Notes: generated from the sequence alone by a model not told the origin. A stretch of 64,000 bases of DNA from UBA710 sp051645705 (GCA_051645705.1 JBOFBU010000002.1:248001-312000); one strand, 5' to 3'. Numbered from the stretch's first letter, positions 44,277 through 54,455 are shown. Numbers and translations: made by a program.

Positions 44277-44960
44277 ATGTTAAGTGATAAAGATATAAAA
44301 AGATTAATTCCTGATATTGATTTTATAAATCATAAAAAAGTTTTTAAAACATGAAGTATTACAAGATATATAAAATTAATTGAAAAAGCAAAAGAAAAAG
44401 AAATCTATTTTAATGATTTTGATTCTATTAATAATTTTTTTATAGAAGATATAAGACTTAAAAGAATACTTTTGAAATATTTATTTTATATAGAAAATAA
44501 ATTAGGTGCTGAATTAGTATCGTATTTAATAATTGAAAAAGAAGATGTAAAAAATATAATAAAAAAATGTGAATTTATTCAAATTCCTAATAACTATAAT
44601 GATAAGTTGGAAAAGTTTAGTAAAAGCTTAAGAAATTTTGAATTTAAAGAGCTTTATGAATTACCAGATAAATTATCATTTTCAAAAAAAATTAAATTAA
44701 TGAAACTTCTTAATTTTTATTTTAAACATGAAAAATTAAAAAAGAAATTTTGAACGATTTTTACAAATGATGATTTATTTAAATTTGCAGAATTAAGAAA
44801 TAAAATAGTTCATCATAACTTTATAATTTTAGAACAGAATGAAATAAATGAATTTATCAAAAAAATTATTTTTTATATTGATGAAGAATATATAAATGAA
44901 TATAATAAAGCTGTAAATGAAATAAACAATATTTGAAAGAAACTTAAATTAAATATTTAA
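44277..44960 (+). CDS. Abi/HEPN-like protein (Abi_2-type)
   Basis: 227 residues, alpha-helical. FFIEDIRLKRILLKYLFYIENKLGAELVSYL resembles the conserved first helices of Abi_2 proteins (LR..LL..I..IE..), and R174-N-K-I-V-H179-H-N is the R-x4-H motif of HEPN ribonucleases, usually seen in Abi proteins as RN...HH. Members of this family abort phage infection or act as toxins. TGA Trp occurs several times, so it would be cut short if expressed under the standard code. It shares an operon with a half ABC exporter. The stop overlaps that of convergent chrA by two bases. Family assignment is by motif and is moderately sure. Confidence 0.6.
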
Positions 44961-45622
44961 TTTATTCAAGGAGCAAATAAAATCATACATAATCCTATAT
45001 TTGTAATTATTAGAAATATCATATTTATTTTATATTTTCTAATAAGGACAAAATCTGTTGGAATAGAAATAATTGATCACCCAAGTAAAACCCAATATCT
45101 CCAGCCTATAAAAAAGGAATGTTGTTTAAAATAAAGATATTTATCCATATTACCAAATTCACTTCCTAAATCATTAAAACCAATAAAAGGGACAACTAAA
45201 CTCATTAATAAATAAAGAACTACAGATATTAATATTCCAGATAATATAGGTCTCATCATTTTTAGAAAGAAAATCATAAATTTTGTTTTTTTAAGTTTAT
45301 TATATTTTTTCATAACGATTGTCATTATAAAAATAGGAACTAAAGAGAAAACAAAATATGTTCCAAACATTAATAAATATCCTCATCAATGACCTTGAGC
45401 AGCTAAATAACCAGAAGCCAACGCCATTTTAAGTCCAAAAATTCCTGGTGTTGCATTTGTAATTGATAAAAGATTTTCTCATGTATCTAAATCGATACCT
45501 AATACATTAACTAAAAGAATTTTAAAATAAGGTATAAAAACTTGGGCGCCACCAAAAACAATAATAGATATAATTAAACATCCTAATAAAACAGCAATAG
45601 CTGATAAAAATAAAGCTAGCAT
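44957..45622 (-). CDS. chrA: Chromate transporter (ChrA) half protein, second gene
   Basis: 221 residues with about six membrane helices. FGGAQVFIPYFKILLVNVLGI followed by W, TNATPGIFGLKMALASGYLAAQGHWWG is the CHR-domain pattern (GG..., P-G, ...GY..G..G). Short-chain CHR proteins work in pairs of genes. Native substrate in mycoplasmas is unknown; anion efflux is the family function. AGGAAG upstream; its start overlaps the end of the first chrA gene. Confidence 0.8.
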
Positions 45623-46224
45623 TTATTTTCTTCCTTTTTTTTATTTTTTCTTTTTTTAAAAAAGTTAAAAATTAAAAGACAAATAACAAAAAATATAATT
45701 ATAAAAATAGGGATATTTCAAGGTACGGGAACAAAAAAAGAAAATGATAATGTAATTACAAAAATAAGTCAATGAATAGTTACAGGGATACCGTTTTTTT
45801 TTATTTTTATATATCTAATAGTTAAATTAAGAACTAAAGCAATAATTATGGGAATAACTGCTACATAAATTATTTTTAAATATTTTTCTGGAATATAGTT
45901 TATTCCTAAGATAAACAAGAAAAGAAAAAGGAGAGTATGAGGAATAAGAGAAAAGATAGTAATTAAGGCCGCTTTCCTTTTAGATTTTATAATTAAAAAA
46001 GAAATATAATAAATTCCTTCAATAGCACTCGCGCCAGGAATTGAATTAGTTACTATTAAAATATCATCTATATCTTTTTGTTTAATAAAATGATATTTAT
46101 CCACACAATAACTTTTAATCATGGAAAACATAGAATTTCCACCACCAAAACTAAAAAAAGAAATTTTTAAAAATAATCAAAATAATTGTCAAAAATCTGG
46201 TTTTTTATCTTCTTCATCTTCCAT
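45616..46224 (-). CDS. chrA: Chromate transporter (ChrA) half protein, first gene
   Basis: 202 residues. FLKISFFSFGGGNSMFSMIKSYCVD near the N-terminus is the CHR signature, and TNSIPGASAIEGIYYISFLI is the PG segment. About six hydrophobic helices and a Lys-rich C-terminus. It ends in the first codons of the second gene (TAG inside ATGCTAG), so the pair is translated together and probably forms a heterodimer with opposite topology. Confidence 0.8.
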
Positions 46225-46236
46225 AAAATAATTAAA

Positions 46237-46266
46237 TTTTAAATATAAATATATTTATATTTAAAA
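46237..46266. repeat. 30-base perfect A/T palindrome at operon junction
   Basis: All 30 bases are A or T and read the same on both strands without a loop. It covers the stop of the small gene at 46261 and lies 13 bases before chrA. On the minus strand it is followed by a T-rich stretch, so a weak terminator is plausible; a regulator site or cruciform are alternatives. Confidence 0.5.
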
Positions 46267-46557
46267 AGAACCTACTCAATTCATTATTAAATTATATGGT
46301 TTGCTTCCTTGTAATAAAAAAATACTATTATTTAAAAATGATTTTATTTCAATAATTTTTTTTCCTAAATCAATATCTTTTTTTGTTTTAAAATTAAATT
46401 TTATTTTTACATTTTTGTAGTCTTTAACAAAATCGATATCTATTTGTGAAGATAATTTAATATCATTTATTTCTTTAACTAAAATATTAAATAAATCTAA
46501 GTATGCTTGTTTGTTTATTAAAATATTTATAGATGTTTTATTAATTGATAAAAACAT
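46261..46557 (-). CDS. Small conserved-looking protein, possibly Asp23-like
   Basis: 98 residues, directly after efp (two bases apart). Pattern: strand (SINILINKQAYLDLFNILVKEI), strand (NVKIKFNFKTKK), helix (IIEIKSFLNNSI) and a final NLIMNWVGSF. This resembles the small Asp23-type fold and loosely the protein at 27931, but similarity is weak. Homologues exist next to efp in related mycoplasmas as far as I recall (an MMB_0454-type family). Function unknown. Confidence 0.65.
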
Positions 46558-46559
46558 TT

Positions 46560-47123
46560 TTAACTTTTCCCTTTCCCTACATATTTTCCTGTTTCGGTTG
46601 AAACAATTATTATGTCTCCTTGTTTTATAAACATTGGAGTTTCTATTTCAAAACCTGTTTCTAAAATAACTTTTTTTTGAGGATTAGTTGTTGTATTTCC
46701 TTTAACAGCATCAAATGCTTGATCAACTGCAAGTTCAATATTAAGAGGTATTTCTAAATCTAAAATTTCATTTTCAAATTTACGAATTTTAACTACTTGT
46801 CCTTCTTTTAGAAAATTTAGTTCTCATTTAAAATTTTTTGATGGTAATTCAATTTGTTCATACGTTTCATTATCCATTAAAAAAATATTCATTCCATCAT
46901 CAAATAAAAAATTCATATCTGTTTTTTCAATATGAGCTTTTTTTACTTTTTCTCCTCCAGTAAAAGATTTAACTGTTGTTGTTCCAGTTCTTAAATCTTT
47001 TGCCTTTACTTTAACATTGGCTTGTCCTCTTCCTTGTTTTGAATGAGAAGCTTCTAAAACAATAAAAATATTTTCATCTATTTTAAAAGTAGTACCGGGT
47101 TTTAAATCATTAACGTTTATCAT
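46560..47123 (-). CDS. efp: Elongation factor P
   Basis: Relieves ribosome stalling at polyproline. 187 residues, three-domain length. N-terminal PGTTFKIDENIFIVLEASHSKQGRGQANVKVKAKDLRTGT: the tip residue that is a modified Lys in E. coli and B. subtilis is R32 here. C-terminal domain has NTTTNPQKKVILETGFEIETPMFIKQGDIIIVSTETG, close to the consensus. Follows pepP, a frequent neighbour. Confidence 0.95.
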
Positions 47124-47132
47124 TTTTTCCTT

Positions 47133-48173
47133 TTATTCTTTTCTTGAAAGAACTCTATGTCCTGTTTCAGTAACTAAAATATCATCTTCTATTCTTGCTC
47201 CACCAAGACCTTTAATATAAATTCCTGGTTCAACAGTTATAACCATTCCAGGTTCTAATATTACATCACTTGCTTTAGAAACGTTTGGTAACTCATGTAC
47301 ATCAATTCCAAGACCATGCCCTGTTGAATGAAGAAAAAAATTTAAATAACCTTTACTTGCTATATATTGTCTACAAATATTATCTATTTCTAATGTTGAT
47401 ATTCCAGGACGAACGCTTTCTCTTCCAAGTCTTGCCGCTTCTTCTACAATCTCTAAAATTTCTTTTAATTTAGGATCTTGGTGTTGAATTTCATCATCAT
47501 AAAAGAATGTTCTTGTTATATCGGCACAATAACCTAAATATAATGCACCAAAATCTAATTTAACAATATCACCTTTTTTTAATTTATTATCTGTTGGATG
47601 ATGATGTGGTTCTGCAGCACTTGCACCAAAAGCAACGATAGAGTCAAATCCTGTCTTTTCAGCGCCCATTCTTTTCATTAAATAATCAAATTTAGAAGCT
47701 ATTTCTTTTTCAGAAACTCCTTCAATTAAAAATTTTTTTATTTTTTCAAATGCATCTAAAGAAATATCTATAGCTTTTTGCATAATTTCTATTTCTTGAT
47801 CATCTTTTAATATTCTAAGTTTTTGTGAATTTATTGGTTCAAATAATGAATTTGGAGAAAGAGATTTTAATTTTTCAAAATCTTTATATGTTATATATTC
47901 CTCTTCTATTCCAATTTTTGAAAAATTTCTTTCTTGAAAAAAATTTTTCAAAACATTTTCACCTAATAAAAATACTTCTGCGTTTTTAGCATTATTTTGA
48001 CAATATTCAATATATCTACTATCAACAAATAAACTTGCTTTATTTTGCTCTATTATTAAAAAACCATCAGATGTAGCTACACCTGTATATCAAAGTCTTG
48101 TTTGAGGAGAGGAAGAAAAAATAGCATTTAAATTTTTTTCATGAAAAATTTTATTTAAATGCTCTTTTCTCAC
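47133..48173 (-). CDS. pepP: Xaa-Pro aminopeptidase (M24)
   Basis: Removes N-terminal residues before proline. 346 residues. Two metal-binding Asp in KLDFGALYLGYCADITRTF, His in LHSTGHGLGIDVHELPN, Glu in VITVEPGIYI and Glu in GARIEDDILVT complete the pita-bread site; HHHPTDNKLKKGD lies before it. GTG start at 48173 with AAGGAG; the start overlaps the rpmG stop. Confidence 0.93.
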
Positions 48174-48325
48174 TATTTTTTCTCCTTATGAGTTGTATGA
48201 GTATTACATTTGTGACAATGTTTTTTAAGCTCTATTTTTTCAACTGTATTTTTTTTATTTTTTTTAGTTATATAATTTTCCATTTTACATTCTTCACATC
48301 TTAATGTTAAACCTACTGCTGGCAT
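48173..48325 (-). CDS. rpmG: 50S ribosomal protein L33
   Basis: 50 residues. Zinc-binding form with CEEC at 10-13 and CHKC near 36-39, YITKKNKKNTVEKIELKKHC between. AAGGGG ribosome site, TATAAT box near 48352-48357. First gene of rpmG-pepP-efp. Confidence 0.93.
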   Translation of the reverse strand: MPAVGLTLRCEECKMENYITKKNKKNTVEKIELKKHCHKCNTHTTHKEKK

Positions 48326-48377
48326 ATTTTCCCCTTAAAAATTTATTTATTATCATTATATAAGAAATAATAATAAA

Positions 48378-48401
48378 GTTTATTAAAAAGGTTTAATAAA
48401 C
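48378..48401 (-). terminator. Hairpin after the membrane protein at 48430
   Basis: GTTTATTAAA and its exact complement form a ten-pair stem around a four-base loop, followed leftward by TTTATTATTATT. It separates the membrane protein gene from the rpmG promoter. The T tract is interrupted, so it may be inefficient. Confidence 0.6.
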
Positions 48402-48429
48402 AAAAGAATTATTATATATTTCAGTTTTA

Positions 48430-48768
48430 TTATTCAGTTTTATTTTCTAATTTTATTTCTTCAACTTCTGCTACAATATCTTGATTTGAATTTTTAGCTA
48501 CTTCAATCATTTTATTAGCAAAAATTAATGTAGCAATTGGACCAATTAATAAAATACCTAAAAGTCCTCATAATATTTTATCTTTTTCTAAACTTTCATC
48601 ATAATATTTATTGCTAATAATTTTAATTGAATAAACTAAACTAATTATCGCTCCAACAATTACTGGAATTATTAAAATAAATAAACAATACAAAACAATA
48701 GAAACTATTGAAATTTTTTTGATTTTTTCGCCTTCTTGAAACATTTCTTCTTTATTTTTTATATTCAT
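48430..48768 (-). CDS. Small membrane protein with two TM segments
   Basis: 112 residues, unrecognised. KKISIVSIVLYCLFILIIPVIVGAIISLVYSIKII (about 17-50) and ILWGLLGILLIGPIATLIFA (about 66-86) are hydrophobic and the C-terminus is acidic. A good AAAGGAAAAG ribosome site precedes the ATG. Flanked by two hairpins, so probably transcribed alone. Confidence 0.7.
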
Positions 48769-48800
48769 TACTTTTCCTTTATTTTCATTTAAATATAAAA

Positions 48801-48834
48801 AATTATTTATTTATTTTTAAATAAATAAATAATT
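48801..48834. terminator. 16-pair perfect A/T hairpin after the Cys-rich gene
   Basis: Two exact inverted 16-base arms around two bases, all A/T, between the Cys-rich gene and the membrane protein gene. On the minus strand it is followed by TTTTTATATTT, as expected of a terminator for the Cys-rich gene. Confidence 0.6.
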
Positions 48835-48857
48835 TGTATTTAATCTTATTATTTTAA

Positions 48858-48989
48858 TTATTTACAACAAGAATCTTTACAACAATCTTTTTTTGTACAT
48901 TTTTCAGATTTATCATTTGAAGAACATGAATCGCATTTTTTAAGGCAATTTTTTTCTTCTTTTATTTTACAAGAATTTTTACATGACAT
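48858..48989 (-). CDS. 43-residue Cys-rich peptide (metal-binding type)
   Basis: Ten Cys among 43 residues, arranged as C, C, C, C, C, C, CC, CC with Lys and Asp/Ser spacers (MSCKNSCKI start, CCKDSCCK end). No membrane segment or signal. The ATG at 48989 is chosen because AGAGGAAAA precedes it; upstream in-frame codons read as hydrophobic and lack a ribosome site. Composition is that of metallothionein-like peptides, which store or buffer Zn or Cu. Function is inferred from composition only. Confidence 0.6.
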   Translation of the reverse strand: MSCKNSCKIKEEKNCLKKCDSCSSNDKSEKCTKKDCCKDSCCK

Positions 48990-49052
48990 AATTTTCCTCT
49001 TTCTTATATATAAAATTAAATATATTATATATATAATAATTATATAACAAAA

Positions 49053-49493
49053 ATGAAAAAAGCAATTTATCCAGGAAGTTTTAATCCTTTTCATGAAGGA
49101 CATATGTCTATTATTGAAAAAGCATTAAAATTATTTGATTTTATTTATATTGTTGTTACTTTAAATCCTGATAAAAATGAAACAAATGATTTCTATAAAA
49201 ATAAAAAAATAATTGAGAATATTTATAATAAAAATAAAAAAATAAAAGTATTAGTTAATGAAAATGAATTAACTAGTCAACTAGCTAAAAAATTAGAAGT
49301 TAATTTCTTAATTCGTTCTTTTAGAAGTGAATTTGATTTAGCTTACGAAGTTGATTTAGCTTTTTCAAATAATTACTTAAATAATGATTTAGAAACAATA
49401 TTATTTTTTCCAAATTATAAAACAAATAAAATATCGTCTACAATTGAAAGACATATAAATTATATTAATGAAAGAAAAAAAGAAAAAAATTAA
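49053..49493 (+). CDS. coaD: Phosphopantetheine adenylyltransferase
   Basis: Makes dephospho-CoA from ATP and 4'-phosphopantetheine. 146 residues, slightly short. KAIYPGSFNPFHEGHMSII at the N-terminus holds the (T/H)xGH nucleotidyl motif; FLIRSFRSEFDLAYEVDLAFSN matches the RG(L/I)R....(F/Y)E segment; ISSTIERHI ends the active site. AT-rich promoter upstream, no Shine-Dalgarno site. Confidence 0.88.
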   Translation: MKKAIYPGSFNPFHEGHMSIIEKALKLFDFIYIVVTLNPDKNETNDFYKNKKIIENIYNKNKKIKVLVNENELTSQLAKKLEVNFLIRSFRSEFDLAYEVDLAFSNNYLNNDLETILFFPNYKTNKISSTIERHINYINERKKEKN

Positions 49494-49495
49494 TT

Positions 49496-51952
49496 TTATT
49501 TATTTTTTTTAAAAATATAATTATAAATTTCATCATAATGTGAAACTGTAATAAATTTAATTTCGTTTTTTACTTCTTTAGGTATATCAATTAAATTTCT
49601 TTTATTCTCTTTTGGAATAAAAATTGTTTTAATTCCAAATCTATATCCAGCTAATGATTTTTCTTTTAAACCACCAATTGGTAATACTTTTCCTCTTAAG
49701 GTTATTTCTCCTGTCATTCCTATTAAATGAGAAACAGGTTTTTTAGAAAGGGCTGAAATAATAGCTGTAGTAAATGTTACCCCTGCACTTGGACCATCTT
49801 TAGGCACTGCACCTTCAGGAACATGAATGTGAATAGAGTTTTCATCTCAATCAAAATCAATATCATATTTTTTAGAATTAGCTCTAACAAAAGCAATAGC
49901 AATTTGAGCAGATTCTTGCATTACTTCTTTTAATTGACCAGTTAATTTTAATTCTCCCTTTCCTTTAAATGTTGTAACTTCTATTGCAAGAGTACTTCCA
50001 CCATAAGCCGTATAAGCTAAACCATTTACAGATCCTATTTGTGGTTCGATATCATTTTCATCATCTGAGAATTTTATCGGACCTAAAAGAGTTTCTATTT
50101 CTTTTTTAGTTAAAATAAATTCGGATTTTAGTTTTCCTTCTATTTTTTTAACAACTATTTTTCTAGCTAATTTATCTAATGTTCTTTTTAGATTTCTAAC
50201 TCCAGCTTCTAAAGTATAATGTTTTATCAAAAACTCTATTTCAGGTTCAGAAATTTGAAAAAACTTTTCATCAAGAGAATTTTGTTTTAAAACTAATTTA
50301 ATTAAATATTTTTTAGCAATACTAATTTTTTCTTGTAATGTATATGAATTAAGTTCAATTAATTCCACACGATCTAATAATGGTGTTGGTATATTTTCAT
50401 AATAATTAGCTGTTGCTAAAAACATTACTTTTGATAAATCATATTCAACTTCTAAATAATGATCTTGAAAATTTGCATTTTGTTCTGGATCTAAAACCTC
50501 AAGCATTGCAGAAGAAGGATCCCCTTTATTATCTGAAGCCATTTTATCAATTTCATCAAGAAGAATTAAAGGATTTGAAACACCAGCTTTTTTAATTGCT
50601 CTAATTATTTTTCCTGGCATAGCTCCAATATATGTTCTTCTATGTCCTCTTATTTCAGCTTCATCTCTAATTCCACCTAAAGAAATTTTTATAAATTTTC
50701 TTCCTAGCGCTTCTGCTATTGCTTTAGCTAATGATGTTTTACCTGTTCCTGGAGGACCTAATAATGTAATTATAGGTGCAGGATTTTGAACAGAAGAAAC
50801 ATTTGCTCCATTAACTTTATTGAATAAATTTAAATCAATTTCAAATTTTCCTTGATCAATTATTTTTTTCGTTTTATTTTTAGATTCATTTTCTTTATTA
50901 TTAATTAAAACAGCAATAAATTCAATTATTCTTTCTTTTACATCTTTTAATCCATAATGATAAGAATCTAATACTTCTTTAGCTTTTTTAATGTTTAATT
51001 CTTCTTTACCAATTTGTCTTCAAGGAAGCTCGGAAAGTAATTCAATATATGTTCTTGTAATATTAGCATCAGGAGAAGAAGACATCATATTTTTTAATTT
51101 TGTTTTTTCATTTTTAATAAGAATTCTTACTTCTTCAGGAATAATTTCCTTAAGCTCTTTTGAATTTAAAATTTCTTCAATTTTATCTTCATTATCTGAT
51201 TCTTCACCTAATTTATTTCTTATGGCTCTCATTCTTTCTCTTAAAAGAAATTCTTTTTGTTGACTATCAAGTTTTTTTCTTACATCATCATCAATTTCTT
51301 TTTCAATTTGAGACATTGTATTACGTTCAAATAAAATTTTTATATAATTTTCTAAAAATTCTGAAATATTTTTTGAGGCAAGTAAATTATATTTGGATTC
51401 AAAAGATGGTTGAAGAATTTGAACTAAAGATTTACAAACTCCTATTCTTCTTTCTCAATCAGCAGGTTCATTTAAATCATCATTTAAAAGACTATCAAAA
51501 ATTGCTTTATTTTCAATTGGTAATTTTTGAAGTTCTTCAATAACTTTTAATCAAAGAGCTTCTTTTTTAACATCATTTTTTCCAATAATTAAATTAGATT
51601 GCTTAAAAGTTCCAAAAAAAACTTCTAAATTTTCTTTTTCTTCATTTTCAAATTCGACAATTTCATTAATTTTTACACGTTCTATTGCCTTAAATTCAAC
51701 TTTATAAACTAAATTAGATGGTTCTTTAATATCAATAATATTACAAAGCATTCCATATTCTCTAAGGTCCTCTTTTTTTTCTATAGTATTTTTAGTTGAT
51801 AATTTTTGTGGAATTAAAACTACAACATCTATATTAAGTTTTCTTAATAAACTAATAGTTCTAACTGATTTATCACGCCCAAAATCTATTAATGCTTTTG
51901 TTCCTTCAAAAAAAATTTCACTTCTCGTTGGTAAAAAAAAATAATTATTCAT
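49496..51952 (-). CDS. lon: ATP-dependent protease Lon
   Basis: 818 residues. N-terminal substrate-binding domain beginning FFLPTRSEIFFEGTKALIDFGRDKS; AAA+ domain with GPPGTGKTS, LLDEIDKM and sensor DHYLEVEYDLSKVMFLATAN; protease domain with Ser in PKDGPSAGV and Lys in KEKSLAGYRFG. Six or more TGA Trp codons. AAAGGA ribosome site; no CIRCE element in the 50 bases upstream. Main quality-control protease in mycoplasmas. Confidence 0.96.
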
Positions 51953-51998
51953 TAATTAGTCCTTTCTAAAGTTCATTTAATATTTATTATAAGTTTTT

Positions 51999-52514
51999 TT
52001 AGTAAAAATAAGATTTTTTTTTCATTTTATCATATATTTTATCAAGCATATTTTCAATTCTTTTTTGTTTAGTACCGTATTCATTACAAATATCTTTTAT
52101 TTTATAGTTATCATAGTAAAGTTTATTTATTATGTTTTTTTCAATTACTGAAAGTTCTGAGAAATCAATATGAATTCTTTCACTTTTTATATTTTCTATA
52201 TCATCATCAAATTCAATTGAATTATTCATTATTTCGTAATTTTTTTTATGAAAAGTTCGACAATAATTAAGCATGATATTTTTTATTTTAATAAAAAAAT
52301 AGCATTCAAATTTTATGTTTAAACTTGGATTAAATTTTTCAAGATCATTTTCTAAAAAATGAGCAAGAGAATAATTAATTATGTCACATTCATTAAATGG
52401 AAGATTATTTTTATTAATTCATAAACATTTTCTAGCAAGTCTTTCTAATTCATTTTTGTATTTATTGTATAAGATAAATCCTATTTTAGATTGTTCTCTA
52501 TTAAATGAGTACAT
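51999..52514 (-). CDS. Sigma-70-like factor (short, region 2 and region 4 type)
   Basis: 171 residues, rich in Lys, Asn and Tyr. The N-terminal half (FILYNKYKNELERLARKCL, FNECDIINYSLAHFLENDL, FECYFFIKIKNIMLNYCRTF) follows the sigma region 2 helix pattern including a (F/Y)...(I/L)..N..(L/N).(Y/R) helix. The C-terminal LSVIEKNIINKLYYDNYKIKDICNEYGTKQKRIENMLDKIYDKM fits sigma region 4: LS..E..II.L....K..(I/E)I....G.....V...L..I..K. Mollicutes usually have few sigma factors; M. genitalium MG428 is a precedent for a divergent one. AAAGGAAAG ribosome site. Assignment is by pattern, moderately sure. Confidence 0.55.
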
Positions 52515-52515
52515 T

Positions 52516-53202
52516 TTACTTTCCTTTTTTAAGAATTTCGTATAAAAAAATACCTGAGGCAACCGACACATTTAAGGATTGAACATTTCCTTTCATATCT
52601 AGATAAACTAATTCATCTGAAAGTTTTTCATTAGTTTTAGAAATTCCTTTTCCTTCATTTCCTACAATTAATACTAGAGGAAAATTAAATGAAGCTTTTT
52701 CAATGTTTTTTGCCTTTTCATTTAAGCTAGTTCCATAAACTCAATATCCATTTTCTTTTGCTTTAATAATAAAGCTTGATAATGAAGAAGTTTGAACTAC
52801 TTTAAAACCAACAAGTCCGCCTGATGCTACTTTTGTAACAGTTGAATTGATGGTAGCTGATCTTTTATTTGGGATAATTATATTATTAATACCTAAACAA
52901 TTTGCTGTTCTAATAATTGCTCCTAAATTTTGTGGATCTTCAATATGATCTAAAATTAAAATTATTGGAGGTTTATCCTTAAGCAATTTCTCTTCTTGAT
53001 AATAAACGAATTCTTTGACTACCGCAATATATCCTTGATGATTTCCGGCAACCATTTCATCTAATTCTTTATTCGATAAAATTGTTTTTTTAATGTTTGT
53101 TTTTATAAAATTATTTTTAGATAAAAAAATTTCTTCAATTTCTTCATTATTATTAATTGCATTTAAAACTGTATTTTTACCAAAAATAAAATTTTTATTC
53201 AT
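52516..53202 (-). CDS. rlmB: SpoU-family rRNA 2'-O-methyltransferase (RlmB-like)
   Basis: Methylates a ribose in 23S rRNA. 228 residues. N-terminal substrate-binding domain (IFGKNTVLNAI, AGNHQGYIAVV) and SPOUT domain with EDPQNLGAIIRTA, LIVGNEGKGI and the knot segment SLNVSVASGI. Follows cysS with a one-base overlap, a common order. It is the upstream neighbour of the sigma-like gene, which overlaps its stop region by three bases. Confidence 0.9.
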
Positions 53203-54455
53203 TATATTATTTCCTTTTCTAATAATATTTTTCTTAAATTATCAGCTTTTTCAAAATTTTTATTTTTAAGGGCTAGCTTTCAATCATTATATAAAATTAA
53301 TAATTCCTCATCTATTTTATAATCAGGAAATTTAAATCCTAAGATACTAAAAATATTTAAAATTTGATTTCCTAAATCTTGATCTTTTGTTTTATTAAAT
53401 TCTTTTACAAAGTTATTTAATAATTTTAGTGCCTTTGCATTTTCAATTAAACTAAATAAAATTATGATTTCTTTAAAACTATTATTCATTTTTATTTCTG
53501 ATTTATATTTATTTTCTAAAATAAGAATTTTTTTTATTCTTAAAAGTAATTTTAATTGTTTCTTGTTTTGTTCGTATAAGGTTTCATCAAAATTTATTGT
53601 TGATTTATAATTAGAATTCAAAAATATTAATCTAAGTATGTCTGGATTAAATTTGTAATTTTCATTATATTTTAAATAATCTTCTGCAAAAAGTAAATTA
53701 TTTTCAGATTTAGACATTTTTTTAGAATTTAAATTAACAATTCCTATATGAATTCACTCATTGGCAATTTCTGATTTTGTAATTAATCTAAATTGGGAAT
53801 TTTCATTTTCATGATGAGGGAATTTTAAATCTATTCCTCCTCCATGAATATCTAATGGTTTTCCCTTTGTAGTATTAAATACAAAAGCAGCACACTCTGT
53901 ATGTCATCCAGGTCTTCCTTCGCCAAAGGAAGAAGAAAATGATTTATCTGTTTCATTATTTTTTAATTTTCATAAACAAAAATCATAATCATTTTCTTTA
54001 TTAAGTTCATTTTTATTCTGTGTTAATAGATTATTTAATTTGTTGTTAGAAATATTTCCATATTTTTTATCCTTATCTACTTGAAGATAAATTCCTGTTT
54101 CATTTTTGTATGTAACATTTTTTTCAATAAGAAGATTAATAAAATTGGTTATTTCATTCATTTTGTTTGTAACTAAAGGCATTTCATCAATGGAATTTAT
54201 ATTATAAATATCTAAAATATTTAAATATAAATTTAAATATTTTTCTGATATTTCTTTTTCAGAAACTTTTTCAGTTTTAGCTTTTTGAATTATCTTATCA
54301 TCTATATCTGTTATATTGTGAATAAAATAAATTTTTTCATTATTAAAACGGGCTGCTCTAATAAAAGTATCGAAAGTTATAATAGGTCTTAAATTTCCAA
54401 TGTGAACTTTATCATAAACGGTTGGACCACAAAGGTAAATGTATTTATATTTCAT
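53202..54455 (-). CDS. cysS: Cysteine--tRNA ligase
   Basis: 417 residues. Zinc Cys and HIGH-type motif in YLCGPTVYDKVHIGNLRP; ITDIDDKIIQKA; KMSKSENNL motif about residue 245; short C-terminal domain typical of mollicutes. TATAAT box a few bases before the ATG. Overlaps rlmB. Confidence 0.95.

Noticed and set aside
46025..46034. TAGCACTC-like string resembling half of a CIRCE operator
   Set aside because: It lies inside chrA coding sequence and has no inverted GAGTGCTA partner at nine bases.
48858..49103. Longer 81-residue version of the Cys-rich peptide with a membrane helix
   Set aside because: The upstream extension overlaps the coaD start, lacks a ribosome site and is out of character with the Cys-rich part; the ATG at 48989 has AGAGGAAAA in the right place.
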